A stretch of 64,000 nucleotides of DNA, taken from Hypericum androsaemum. Its lineage: Eukaryota > Streptophyta > Magnoliopsida > Malpighiales > Hypericaceae. The stretch covers positions 789,001-853,000 of the forward strand of contig OZ023197.1 of the NCBI GenBank assembly GCA_963995505.1, written 5' to 3'. Of the stretch, positions 1 through 9,824 are shown piece by piece (the stretch's first letter is position 1; every line of letters begins with the position of its first letter). The position numbers were made by a program, and so were the translations under genes. The notes under the pieces were generated by a model. It was not told where the DNA came from. It was given only the letters and a program-made list of their open reading frames with translations, and made no database searches.

Positions 1-1468
1 CAAGCACAGAGCATATGAGAGCTAAAGATTCAATCTTTTTTCTTCCCTTTTCAATTTTTTTTAACTTTCGTGCAAAGAGGAGAGAGGGGGAGAGAGAGAG
101 GGAGAGAGAGAGAGAGTACCTGGAATGGAATTAGATGGGTTCGGTTGGCAAACTGAAATAAAGAGACTTATGTCTTGTGGTCGAGAGAGAGAGAGAGAGA
201 GAGAGAGAACGAGAGATGCGAATTTAGACACACGAATCTCCTCTGACCATAGGCATATTCGTTATTCCAAGTCTCTCTTATTTCCCCAAATCATTTCGTT
301 TTGTATTATTAGATAAAATATTTTTCTACTATATTTTCGGTTTTGGCGTTTTTTAAATGTAGAGAAAATCTAAGAAAGGAATGCCCCTAAAAAATACATA
401 AGGAATATTAAATATACCAACAAAAATAGAGGTTATGATATAAAGTGACAAATCAGAATATCCATGAATAACCAGATCTAAATGTTAGACCAACATTTGG
501 TGGATAGAATAACGACGAATCTTACCTCGTTTAACAGGAGTCAATGGGTCAATTCTCACCACTTGTAGGAACAAAAAAATTTTGTTTGGGAAAAAAAAGA
601 AGTCCAATGTCATCTAAAGCCTAGAGTTTATGCCAAGTTGCCTAAACTTTTCCATATTAAAAATATCTCGAACATGTTTTTTATCTTTAGGAAGTCGTAC
701 AAAATCAGACCAAAACCTGGAGAGTGGATTGTTTTTCGAGTCAATTTGAAAAGAATTGTTATAGGTAGTCTAGAGACAAAATTGATTATTAATAATTATT
801 AAAATGACTAATAAAAAAATAGTTACTGACAACTGATCTTTTTGAAGTAATTTACAGTTGATCAATCATCGACAAAATAGATGGAACTTCTGTCAAATAG
901 TACTTGCTTTAATGGTATGATGATAGAAAGCGGAGTGGGTGTCACCAACGTTAAAATACGGTCACGTTACGTAAAAAAAAAACCATGGACCAATTGCGAA
1001 GTTTATTTATCAACTAGCCCAAGATTTGAACTGGATTGAGCTAAACTACAATTAAGTCATAAAATCCATTCAGAACTTCCAAGTCGAAGTGAGTTATTGG
1101 GTTTGGCCCAAAACTTCCAGCCCAAAAGACCACCAAATTATCCCGTGCTGATTTTTACGTTCAAGTCGGATAATATTTTCTAAATGTGACAACGTTGACA
1201 TCTCATATATTGCTGATTATTTTTTAGGAGTATGGGTTGAAAATTAATTGCTCGAAGATCAACTTGATGAGTTTATGCAATGTCCAGGCTTAAATTGGGC
1301 AGGGGCCAATCAGTTGGTATGTTTGTTTTTTTTTTGGGACCACGATGGAAATCAAGCAAGGGAATTTGGACCATTATATTCCACATTATTATTTGAGGAC
1401 CATATTCGAATTAAATATATCTGTTCACTTGCTGCAAATGTAACTATCCCCCTAGTGTTATTGGGCAG
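1..1468. other. AT-rich intergenic DNA with GA microsatellites
   Basis: No supported gene. Two GA-rich simple repeats lie at about 78-117 and 184-214, each built of GA dinucleotides with a few interruptions. The rest is AT-rich with short open frames only, none with a recognisable domain. Confidence 0.6.
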
Positions 1469-1481
1469 TTGCTACATAAGT

Positions 1482-2462
1482 AAACTCTGACCTGATTGAA
1501 TTAAGAAAGAATACCTCTGATTGAATTCCGACCTGGTACTTCTTTGGGGTACCTTCTTTTCCTCATCACTTCACAAGCGCGAAAGTTTGCTCGTGTTCTG
1601 GCAGATCGAAATACTCCACTACCTCCCCGTCGCAAGATCCTAATCTCCTGGCAGTGATCTATGGCTGGCTTCGTTAATCTCAATACTGATAGAGCTTCGA
1701 TGGGCAACCCGGGTCCTGTTGGGGCTGGTGGTATCATTCGCGACTCGGATAGTATTCGGGTGTGTGGGTTCGCCAAGGGCATTGGGAGCTGCACCTCGTT
1801 GGCTGCAGAACTTTGGGCATTGGTCCTTGGACTAGAGCTTTCATGGGAGAGGGGGTTTCGGAGGATTCAGGTAGAGGTGGACTCTTCTCTGGCCATCCTT
1901 TATATTGGACGCACAGTTGACCGTGCCCACCCTCTGGCGATGCTGATTGGTAGAGCGAGGGAGCTGCTGGCGAGGAGCTGGGAGATCGACATCCGACATA
2001 CTTGGAGGGAGGGCAACCGTGTGGCGGACGCCCTTTCCAAACGTGCCTTGGAGATTTTGTATGATTATGTTGTTTATGATGTTCCTTTATCGTGTTGTTT
2101 TGACGTTTATCTGGATGACTTACGGGGAGTTAGTCTCCTCCGATGTACCCGAGCGGCCAGGGATGATATATGGGGATCAGATTTAGCAGTTTTAACGTCA
2201 AGGCGGGTCACTCTGACCTCGCCGAAGTGCTCTTTCCCTCTTGTTGCGGGTTTTCCCACTAGGTTTTTACCACCAGAAAGTTTTACTGAGGCCGGCGGTC
2301 GCAACCTCGAAAGAGGAGACCCCACTTCTGAGACTGATTAGGTGCCCTTGGCCCTCTAGTTAGGTAGTCTGTTTATGACTTCTGCGTTATTGTTTTCTTG
2401 TACTATTTTCGTTTGTTATGCTTATTATATAGGGGATGATCCCACCTTTTCCATTAAAAAAA
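1482..2462 (+). mobile_element. 5'-truncated LINE (non-LTR retrotransposon), 3' end with target duplication
   Basis: The 13-base sequence TTGCTACATAAGT occurs at 1469-1481 and again at 2463-2475, directly flanking this block. The right copy follows a short A-rich tail after ccattaaaa. Inside is the RNase H domain that ends the second ORF of many plant LINEs, then a 3' untranslated region. A 13-base target duplication, a 3' A tail and 5' truncation are the usual marks of target-primed reverse transcription. The insertion kept only the last kilobase, so it cannot move by itself. Confidence 0.88.
1661..2341 (+). pseudogene. LINE ORF2 C-terminal RNase H domain remnant
   Basis: The translated frame has the plant RVT_3-type RNase H layout: LNTDRAS near residue 7 (first Asp), GAGGIIRD, AAELWAL near residue 50 (Glu), VEVDSS near residue 73 (Asp) and GNRVADALSKRA near residue 120 (final Asp). 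All four acidic positions are present. A TGA lies two codons before the first Met, so the fragment is cut off from the upstream ORF2. After roughly residue 170 the frame runs into the 3' untranslated region, so the tail is not real protein. It is part of the truncated LINE, not a host ribonuclease. Confidence 0.8.
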
Positions 2463-2475
2463 TTGCTACATAAGT

Positions 2476-3029
2476 CACTGTCATCGATTTTAACTACTTA
2501 GAAGTCTTTTTACTTTCATCTCACAGCTTTTCATTCGACCTTGAGTTAATAAGCCTATTACTTATTCAGATAACATGTATTTTTCTAAAAATCTACTAAG
2601 AATTTTTTTGGTTAGTACTCTCTTGTCATAAGTCATAGATGATTGGATGATCCCAAGAATATGTAAAAATATTGGATTTTACTATTTATAATATTTTTAT
2701 TGTTTCCAATTCTTTATTATCTATTTAAAAATCAACTTCCGATACGTCTTTTCCTTCTTTAAGATTCGAGAACCATAAGTGGGGCTATTTAATTTGTGAT
2801 GTTCCACAATTCATTGACTTCTTTTTTATAAAGAAAAACTCCTCAAAGAGAGTTGCAAGAAAATGTCGAGACAATTTAAAAGCGATCCACTGATCTGGCC
2901 CCACCTTAATTAATTCAATCAGAAGTATTATTTCTTACCACGGTTTTTAACTTTTTATCCAACTGAGTTTTATTGTTACACCATCTTAATGAGGTCTACC
3001 GTAGAAAGATATTTTACACTTTTTGTATG
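2476..3029. other. Intergenic DNA, nothing recognised
   Basis: AT-rich sequence between the LINE and the tandem-repeat block. No ORF or repeat structure that I can support. Confidence 0.5.
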
Positions 3030-3113
3030 TGTTGGAGCACGAAATTAATGTCTCGGATTGATGACGATCTATCTTCGGATGTGAGTGAATTGGCTCGGGC
3101 TCGTCGGTACGTG

Positions 3114-3365
3114 GAGCCCGGGCGAGAGGCCACTCTCGCTCACGTAGGTGAGTCCGGGCAAGAGGCTCCTCTCGCCCACGTAGGCGAGTCCGAGCAAGAG
3201 ACTCTTCTCGCTCATGTTGGTGAGCCCGGGCGAGAGGCTCCTCTCGCCCACGTGGGCGAGTCCGAGTGAGAGACTCTTCTCGCTCACGTTGGTGAGCCCG
3301 GGCGAGAGGCTCCTCTCGCCCACGTGGGCGAGTCCCATCGAGAAACTCTTCTCACTCACATAGTC
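3114..3365. repeat. 36-bp tandem array, seven units, each with an internal palindrome
   Basis: Units begin at 3114, 3150, 3186, 3222, 3258, 3294 and 3330 with GAGCCCGGG or GAGTCCGAG/GGG variants, so the period is exactly 36. Each unit contains an inverted repeat of the form gcgagaggct-cctctcgc. Because 36 is a multiple of three, open frames run through on both strands as 12-residue repeats (for example LAHVGES on plus). These are by-products of the array, not evidence of a protein. Alternate units differ slightly, which suggests a higher-order 72-bp unit. Confidence 0.88.
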
Positions 3366-3616
3366 GAGAGGCCGAGCGAGAAGCCTACGGCGAGAGGCCG
3401 AGTGGTGAGAGGTCGAGTGAGAGGTCTACGGCGAGAGGTCGAGCGAGAGGCTGAGTGGCGAGAGGCCGAGTGAGAGGCCTACGGCGAGAGGTCCAGTGGC
3501 GAAAGGCCGAGCGAGAAACCTAAGGCGAGAAGACGAGCGAGGAACCTAAGGCGAGAAGCCGAGCGAGAAGCCGAAGGTGAGAAGCCGAGCGAGAAGCCGA
3601 AGGTGAGAAGCCAACT
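3366..3616. repeat. Second GC-rich degenerate array (gcgagaggccgag type)
   Basis: Directly after the 36-bp array, short units such as gcgagaggccgagtgag and gcgagaagccgagcgagaag repeat irregularly with periods of about 13 to 26 bases. The word gcgagaggc is shared with the first array, so this looks like a diverged or rearranged extension of it. Confidence 0.7.
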
Positions 3617-4090
3617 TGGACCCAAGCGGGAAGCTCATTTGACCTTCGTAGGCGGGAAGGCGATTCTGGGAATAGGTCCACTTTGGTTGAGGAGGCCGTT
3701 AGCTTGAGCCCATTTTGGGATTCACTTTGGGCCTGACGAGATGTCCGTCTTGGGCGATGACAGACTTAAGTCAAGATTTTGCGTGGGAGATTCGAGAAGG
3801 TCAAGACGATCTATATTTTTCTAACTTGAGCCGAGATTCTCAATATTTGGCAAGACTTGGTAAGTTCCTATTTAGGCCATAATTGCTTGGTCGTCACATT
3901 TTGAAAGCTTCCTATTCGAGGACGGGATCTGCTCATTTAAGGAATACGGCTTGTACTGAGCCAAGAGGATCCCGTCATATTAGGAACAAATAACTTGAAG
4001 CGGATCTCTCAGGATTGAGACTTGGAGCCGAAGGTCTTGGAGGCGGTTTAGGATTTCCTATTATGAAGGCGCGGAGGTTAGGTCAAGGCA

Positions 4091-4102
4091 CTCTATATAA
4101 GG
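4091..4102 (+). promoter_or_regulatory. TATA-box-like motif in the LTR-like block
   Basis: CTCTATATAAGG is a near-consensus plant TATA box. It sits in the position expected for an LTR promoter, after the repeat arrays. No downstream coding sequence was found, so its role is inferred. Confidence 0.45.
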
Positions 4103-4240
4103 AGGGCTCGGGCGAGAGAACGGACATCACCAACACAACACAACAATTACTCTACTTATCTTGTATTGCTTTTCCTTTCTGTAGCCTAGCGTAAGATTAA
4201 AATAAGAATAGTTGTGATATCATTATTAGACCTAAGTAAA

Positions 4241-6691
4241 AAAAACCAAAATAACCATCACTGTATAGTCTAAGATATTTCATTTCTGTATGGCATTTTT
4301 GTACTGATCATTTATTTATATATTTCATGTTCGTTGTACAATTAACTCCGACAATGAATGTCGCGACTAATTGGGTGTACATAGTTCGATACCATCATTA
4401 ATGATATAACTTTTTTTTATAAGTTGAATTATTTTATTAATACGTATAGTAATAATATAAATATGTATATTGCGCTTACCATATACGTGCCACCAGAAAC
4501 ATGGGTCCTAGTAGCTACCCACCCCCGAGTGTGGATGCCCCGAGTTACAGCTACGGATCTCAATAAAAAAAATTTGTTGATAAAATTTAATGAAAAAAAT
4601 CGTCCCAAAAAAAAAACTGCTGAGATTACTGTTATACAAAGTGCGACGAAAATATATACTATGTTAACCACCACCAACTTGTTGTGACAAGGTTTGCTTA
4701 CCAATGCATCGCTTCATTTTTCTTTACTCCGGGGACAACGGCTATTAATACTGGACAGTCCCTCGCTACTCTTTCTCCAAGTAACAACAGAATCCCTAAA
4801 CAAACAAATAGTCATTATCAAATAACCCACCGTAAGCAAAACCCAAAGAAATTTTAATTTTTGTAAATAGAAAAATCCCCGAAAAATTCAATTCCGAAAG
4901 AAAGAAGAAATGATAAATGGCATAGACACAATTTGACAAATAATTGAGGAGGAATTACAAATTGGTCCATATAGTTTGCATAGATGAACTAATCACTCCA
5001 ATTAGCGCGAACCGAATCCTCGGTCAGCTCTCCGACCATTTCCTCGATTTTTCATCTAGCTTAGCTAGGTTCACAAGTCATAAATAATTACTGTTACGAT
5101 GAAATTTCTAATCACCTTCTTTTAATTGGTATGCGTAAATCCCACCTTATATTTGTGGCAGCTTTGGACAATTTATTAATTATATTTATCCATGCATAGA
5201 CACATCTTACCGGCTAGACTTGGGAGCCCTAAAAAATGGAGTTATTAATTAGTCGAGTTTCCAAAAATAGAGTCTATTATTCTATTTTAACCAAAAATTA
5301 ATTCTAAAAATATATTATTATAAAAAATGTTATATTTATTTGTTATTATGTAAGGTTTTGTCCTTCTTGAACTTCATTTAGTTTTTTTGGTAAATACTAC
5401 ATGGTATTCTATATCTATTATACAGATTAATCCAAATTTGAACTGAGTAAAATTTTTGAAACATGTCAAAATTTTTTCAGGTACTTAACACTAAAAATAA
5501 TTTAAATTCGAGATTTTTTTTTGTTAAGGTAAGTTCCTTTGAACTTCAAATTAGTCCAACTAGTAAAATGAACATATGCATGCCAATTTTGACAGGATTG
5601 ATGCCAAATAGAAAATCCACGTTACATTAATTGCAGACATCAAATTGTTAATATTTTAAGCAATTCTTTAGTGAAGGGTATTAATTATATTTTTTAATGC
5701 CTTGAGAAAGCGTGTTGGCCCAGCAAGACAACAGCATCATGTTTGAGGGGGGGCATTTAATTCGGATCGAAGGAATCAGATGTGACTTCTAGGAATAATC
5801 AATCAAATGGAAATGATTTTACCCAAATAAATTTAAAAGAAATGACAAATGTACCCTCCTCTCCATACATCATGACGTGGTCAATTTAATTTGTTGGGGT
5901 AGCTGTGTCTAAGCTAGATTTTGATACTGATATAACAACCTTAAAACGCTTGGTCGCCCGTTATTATGATTCCTCGAGATTTTTGTTCTGCAAGATTTAA
6001 AGAGATTTACAAGAGTATACCGGGAAAAAAGTTTACAATTTTTTTACATAGTAACATGTTTTCTCTTTTGTAAAAAAATATATAATAGGTAAAAATCTAC
6101 TTTATTATTTTGTAGTTTAACTAATTTCCACACCGTATTTTGTGGTTTGAAAATATTTGACTAATTTTTTTGAGAAAGAAAATATTTGACTGATTGACGC
6201 CATACAAAAATACCTATATAATTAGAAAAAATGGTTTAAAATTTTTGAGAACCAAATTAGAAAAAATATGAAAAATATCATTTCCCTCTCTCGTAATATT
6301 TTTCTTATGAACTTTTTTCATATTTTTTTAATTTTTTTTCAAATTTTAATTTAATGATCTCTAAAGATATCTTTGTCCAAATAATAGGGTATTAATTAAA
6401 AAAAATTATCACTCAGTCTAGCATTTTAAACTACAAAATAAATAAACCACAAAGTTTTAAAGCCAACGTTTACATATATTATAATCAAGAAGGAAACCAA
6501 ATAGCCTCAGAATCATAGTGGGTTTTCATTCAACCTTTTTGGTCTTGACTTTTCTGGGCACCGAAGTAACTAGTTAGGTTGTCTCTATTATTTCATATAT
6601 TACGTAGTTTATCAAATAGGAGCTATTTAAGTAAGCAATTTTTCTTTGGAAAATTGTCAAACAGGGTACGAAATTTGAGATGGAATCTTTA
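4241..6691. other. AT-rich intergenic DNA, no gene
   Basis: About 2.4 kb of AT-rich sequence. The short open frames present have no recognisable domains. I see no repeat or RNA gene that I can support. Confidence 0.5.
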
Positions 6692-6700
6692 TTTAAATAA

Positions 6701-7925
6701 GAGAAAATTACTCTCAAATCCCCCGGATTTGCTTAGATATACTCAAAAGTTCCTCCTGTTCACAAAATACATTATGACATCCCTCTAGTTTGTTTTTATT
6801 ATACTTTCGGGTCCCTGGTGCACGTTAGCAACTCATTTTTTTTATTTTTGTCAATGAAATGACAAAAATACCCTTAGAAAAAAAATTGGTCATCTTCTTA
6901 CTCTAGATTGCTGACGTCATCATCTCCACCAAATTATGAACTCCCAACACCAAATCAAAACCTCAAAATCTCTTAAGAATACAAAACCCCCTTTTGCAAA
7001 ATCCCAGGACTTTGTCTTCTCTGACGCGTCACTTGCTCAGCTGGCGATATTCTTTGATTGAAAAAATCTCAAATCGAAGCCGCTCCTCTAGGTAAGTGCT
7101 CCTCCAGGCGCCTTTTCCCGGTCGTGGGGCCCATGGCCACTCCTCCGAAATCCCACAGAAAGTCTGAGAGGTGCTCGTCGGAGAAGGCGCTCCTCCTCCA
7201 AACCTTGTCGCCCTCCTCGACTCCCACTACACCGAGCTCGCGGAGCTCGTCTAGAAGGAGCTCCTCCTCCAGACCTTGGAGGATGCTGTGGGCCGCCACA
7301 ACCTCAAATCGTCGCACCCAACAACAAATTACAGAGGAGAAGGTGAAGATGGGATGCATGGAGCTCGATTCTCCTTCTCCTCCCCCGTCGTCGAACTGCC
7401 GCTCACCGGGTTACTAGGCACGCCCCCACCGCTCGATAATCCTCCTCCTCCCTCCACTATCTCCCCTACCTCTACCGCCTTCTCTCGCCGCTTCTCCTCC
7501 CTGCTATTCGACCTCACGCTCTCTTCTACCGTCATCTCTCTCTCGCTCCTAGGTTTTTAATTGATTTATTCGATTTCGATTCTAAGTTTTTTGATGGTGG
7601 TGATTATTTTTGGATTTGCTAGGAGGATTGGGGACGAGAGGGCTTGAGGAGATTAGAGATTGGGGGTCTTCTGTTGTTGATAATGTTTAGATTGGAGATT
7701 GGGGGCGAGAGGGCTTGAGGAGATGTGTCACTAGTCCGAGGTAGAAGAAGAGATGATATCAGCATTTTTTTTGTTCTATGAATATTTTTGTCATTTTAAT
7801 GACAAAAAAAAACTCATTTAGGAACCCGAAAGTATAATAAAAGCAAACTAAAAGTGTATTTTGTGAACAGGAGGGACTTTTGAATATATTTAAACAAATC
7901 TGAAGAACTTGAGTGTAATTTTCTC
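6701..7925. mobile_element. Non-autonomous Mutator-like element with perfect 9-bp target duplication
   Basis: TTTAAATAA is found at 6692-6700 and at 7926-7934. The ends between them are inverted repeats: gagaaaattactctcaa at the left matches, with one change, the reverse complement of the right end, and similarity continues for roughly 150 bases per arm (left arm words such as cctcctgttcacaaaatac and tattatactttcgg recur inverted near 7820-7880). A 9-bp target duplication with long terminal inverted repeats is typical of Mutator-like elements. No transposase is present; the interior is GC-rich and gene-like, so it is a candidate Pack-MULE. Confidence 0.82.
7040..7560 (+). pseudogene. GC-rich, possibly captured gene fragment inside the Mutator-like element
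   Basis: The interior is much more GC-rich than both arms and carries overlapping open frames on both strands (for example 7058-7417 and 7276-7560 plus, 7069-7359 minus). Base composition and position inside the terminal inverted repeats suggest host gene sequence captured by the element. I do not recognise the parent gene. No single frame shows a known domain, and the proline- and serine-rich composition makes chance open frames likely, so no product is assigned. Confidence 0.4.
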
Positions 7926-7934
7926 TTTAAATAA

Positions 7935-9051
7935 TTTGGAAGAGAAGAGAAGAGGACCATTGATTAATTAATCGACGAACTTTCTATTTGGCAGAACATT
8001 TGAGGAGAAAGAGGAGAAGCGTCGTTGTAGCCAAAAATTTCCCGCTCCCCATGAAGGGAAGCATAAATTAACTGATAGAAATTGTAGTAAGCTCCACCGA
8101 GCCATTAATATTAGGTATATGATATTTACTCATGATGGTGTCAAGATGACCATAAATTTGTTAGAATTTTCGTGTCCAACTGAGTAAATTTTTCACAAAT
8201 AAAATTCATCGTGTCATAACATAAAGTCACGTGACCAACAATGATGGACTACAAATTTTGTATGAACAATTTACTCTCATATTTTATTATAATTTTCACA
8301 TTCTATTTAAACCTTAAGATGTTTAAGAGATAAATTAACTATATTTGTAACTAATAATGCAATAATAACAAACGTAATTAATTTTCACACACTAAAAAGT
8401 CTGAAATTAAAGCACTTGCAGACCAGGTGTATGCAGAGAAATTTTTCTGCCTCTCAAGCGAAATATAGCAAAGGCAAACGGTGAAGGAATAAAAACAGCA
8501 GCCAAAAAATGGAAAGATATTGATAGAATCTGCCACAGCAGTACATGGAAGCAGGAGAAGAGAGATACAAAATGGAAAATTTAATTACTACATTGCATAC
8601 ATCAGAACTTTAACCACATAAATCGAAATTTTTTTTACATAAATTGGGAAAAACTGGAAAAAGAAAAAAAAAGAGCATTATCAGTAGCCTTCTCCGATTC
8701 CCAATTTGGTGATATTTTGATTTTAATTGCTGATATCACATTCTCAGGCCACACCCCAAATTATTTTACACTGCCCCATGCAACCATATCTCATTAAAAC
8801 ATCACTGAAAAGGCTAATGACAATGCTCTCTCTCTCTCTCTTCTCATTGATGGGTCTCTCTGGCTAATATCCAAAAGGAAACAAAATTTGAAGCAAAGAA
8901 GGGAGGGGGGAACAAAAGGGGTGAGGTCAGAAATTCCTTTCCCACTTTTGGGACCCTGCCATTTGCCATGGCATGGTCAGAATTAGTGGTTTTCTAGCTA
9001 CCAACTTACAGGAATTTAGTACCTCAACAACACAAAAAAAAGACTAGTGAG
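7935..9051. other. Intergenic DNA downstream of the CLE gene
   Basis: AT-rich sequence with a short TC microsatellite near 8826-8842. No gene recognised. The 3' transcript end of the minus-strand CLE gene would fall in the right part of this stretch, but I could not place a poly(A) site with confidence. Confidence 0.45.
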
Positions 9052-9180
9052 TTAATGCCTAACACATGCAAGTCGGACGGAGAGAAGTGGTATTTCCGGT
9101 GGTAGAAGGGTGAACAATAGCTGAAAACGGCTGCTAATACCATGTAGGCTGAAGAGCAAAATGAAGAATCCGGCTGAGAA
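9052..9180 (+). pseudogene. rrn16: Decayed plastid 16S rRNA 5' fragment (NUPT)
   Basis: The stretch contains the 16S rRNA words taacacatgcaagtcggacgg, gaagtggtatttcc and acggctgctaatacc-tgtaggctga-gagcaaa in the correct order. They match the chloroplast form more closely than the bacterial one. An internal portion present in real 16S, between the gtgagtaac-type motif and the cagctgg-type motif, is missing, and there are many substitutions. It is nuclear plastid DNA in decay, not a working rRNA gene. It ends 40 bases beyond the stop codon of the CLE gene and may lie in that gene's 3' untranslated region. Confidence 0.82.
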
Positions 9181-9220
9181 TCTTAAAAAACTACAATTTG
9201 GAAGCTAATTAATTCTCTAG

Positions 9221-9574
9221 CTAGTTGTGAAGAGGGTTTGGACCAGTGTGAACTAGCCTCTTATCATCTTCATATACCTTGTCTTGATCACCTCCCACCT
9301 GGGCAGGACTCGGGGCACCCGGAAAAGACTCTTCTGCCCTCGTTGATGATTGCTTGTAATGGAAGAAGAGCTTGGCCTTTCTCCCTAACAATGGAGACTC
9401 CACCAACTTGGAGTTTGTTGGAATTTCCACTTCTTGATGAACAGCTAGAGACAAGCTTATTAATTGAGAAAGAACAAAGAGAAGAACCCACAAAGAAGAT
9501 GATGGTGGTGATGATCTTCTTCTTCTTCTTCTTCCTCTTGCTTCTCTATGAACTACTACCATTGCACCACCCAA
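9221..9574 (-). CDS. CLE family secreted peptide hormone precursor
   Basis: An intronless 117-residue prepropeptide. The last twelve residues, RLVHTGPNPLHN, are a CLE motif, preceded by a Lys in a basic/acidic processing context (YEDDKRLV). The N-terminus is Arg-rich (about residues 8-20), followed by a hydrophobic signal segment at about residues 28-45 (LWVLLFVLSQLISLSLA), which directs secretion; the middle is variable, as usual in this family. CLE dodecapeptides are cut out, often hydroxylated and arabinosylated at Pro7, and sensed by CLAVATA1/BAM-type receptor kinases to control meristem or vascular development. Position 4 is His rather than the common Pro; other CLE peptides also vary here. 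The first Met is chosen; a second Met four codons later is possible. The closest Arabidopsis member cannot be fixed by eye. Confidence 0.9.
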   Translation of the reverse strand: MGGAMVVVHREARGRRRRRRSSPPSSSLWVLLFVLSQLISLSLAVHQEVEIPTNSKLVESPLLGRKAKLFFHYKQSSTRAEESFPGAPSPAQVGGDQDKVYEDDKRLVHTGPNPLHN

Positions 9575-9714
9575 GTTATGGAGAACTAGGAAGAAAGGGC
9601 ATGTGGTTTTGGAGTATATAAGTTGAATAGTTGAGGAAAAGTAGCTTTCTGGACTTAGTATAGCTGTAGCTAGCTAAGAGAGGAAGCTGATCTCTCTTTT
9701 GGGTTTTGAGTTGC

Positions 9715-9824
9715 TAGAGAGAGGAGAGAGCGAGAAAAAGAGAGAGATTTTTGCATGAAAGTGAAGTGAAGCGATAGAGAGAGACTGGACTTGGTTGCCT
9801 TCCTTTATCTTTGACTTTTTATAT
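9715..9824 (-). promoter_or_regulatory. CLE gene core promoter: TATA box and CT-rich leader
   Basis: Read on the minus strand, ATATAAAAAG occupies 9824-9815, a good TATA box about 240 bases before the start codon. It is followed by a CT-rich tract (9790-9715) typical of plant 5' leaders. Transcription would start near 9785. A second TATA-like word (TTATATAC, about 9612-9620) is only about 40 bases from the ATG and is less likely. Confidence 0.5.

Larger units (their letters stand above)
3030..4240 (+). mobile_element. LTR-like block with palindromic arrays and a TATA box
   Basis: The block opens with TGTTGGAGC at 3030, holds two GC-rich tandem arrays in its first half, then a unique stretch and a clear TATA motif at 4091-4100 followed by a CAACACAACACAACA run. 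TG start, internal repeats and a TATA box about 150 bases before the apparent end resemble an LTR. I could not find a matching CA end with a target duplication, nor a second LTR or coding region. It could be a solo LTR or part of another repeat family. Both boundaries are estimates. Confidence 0.4.

Noticed and set aside
3069..3359. Repeat proteins on both strands of the 36-bp array
   Set aside because: The unit length is a multiple of three, so all frames without a stop stay open. This is a consequence of the repeat.
3114..3616. CRISPR-like regularity
   Set aside because: The units are directly tandem without unique spacers, in a plant genome; no cas genes.
9052..9180. Bacterial contamination suggested by 16S rRNA similarity
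   Set aside because: The fragment is short, deleted and diverged, closer to plastid 16S, and embedded in plant nuclear sequence.
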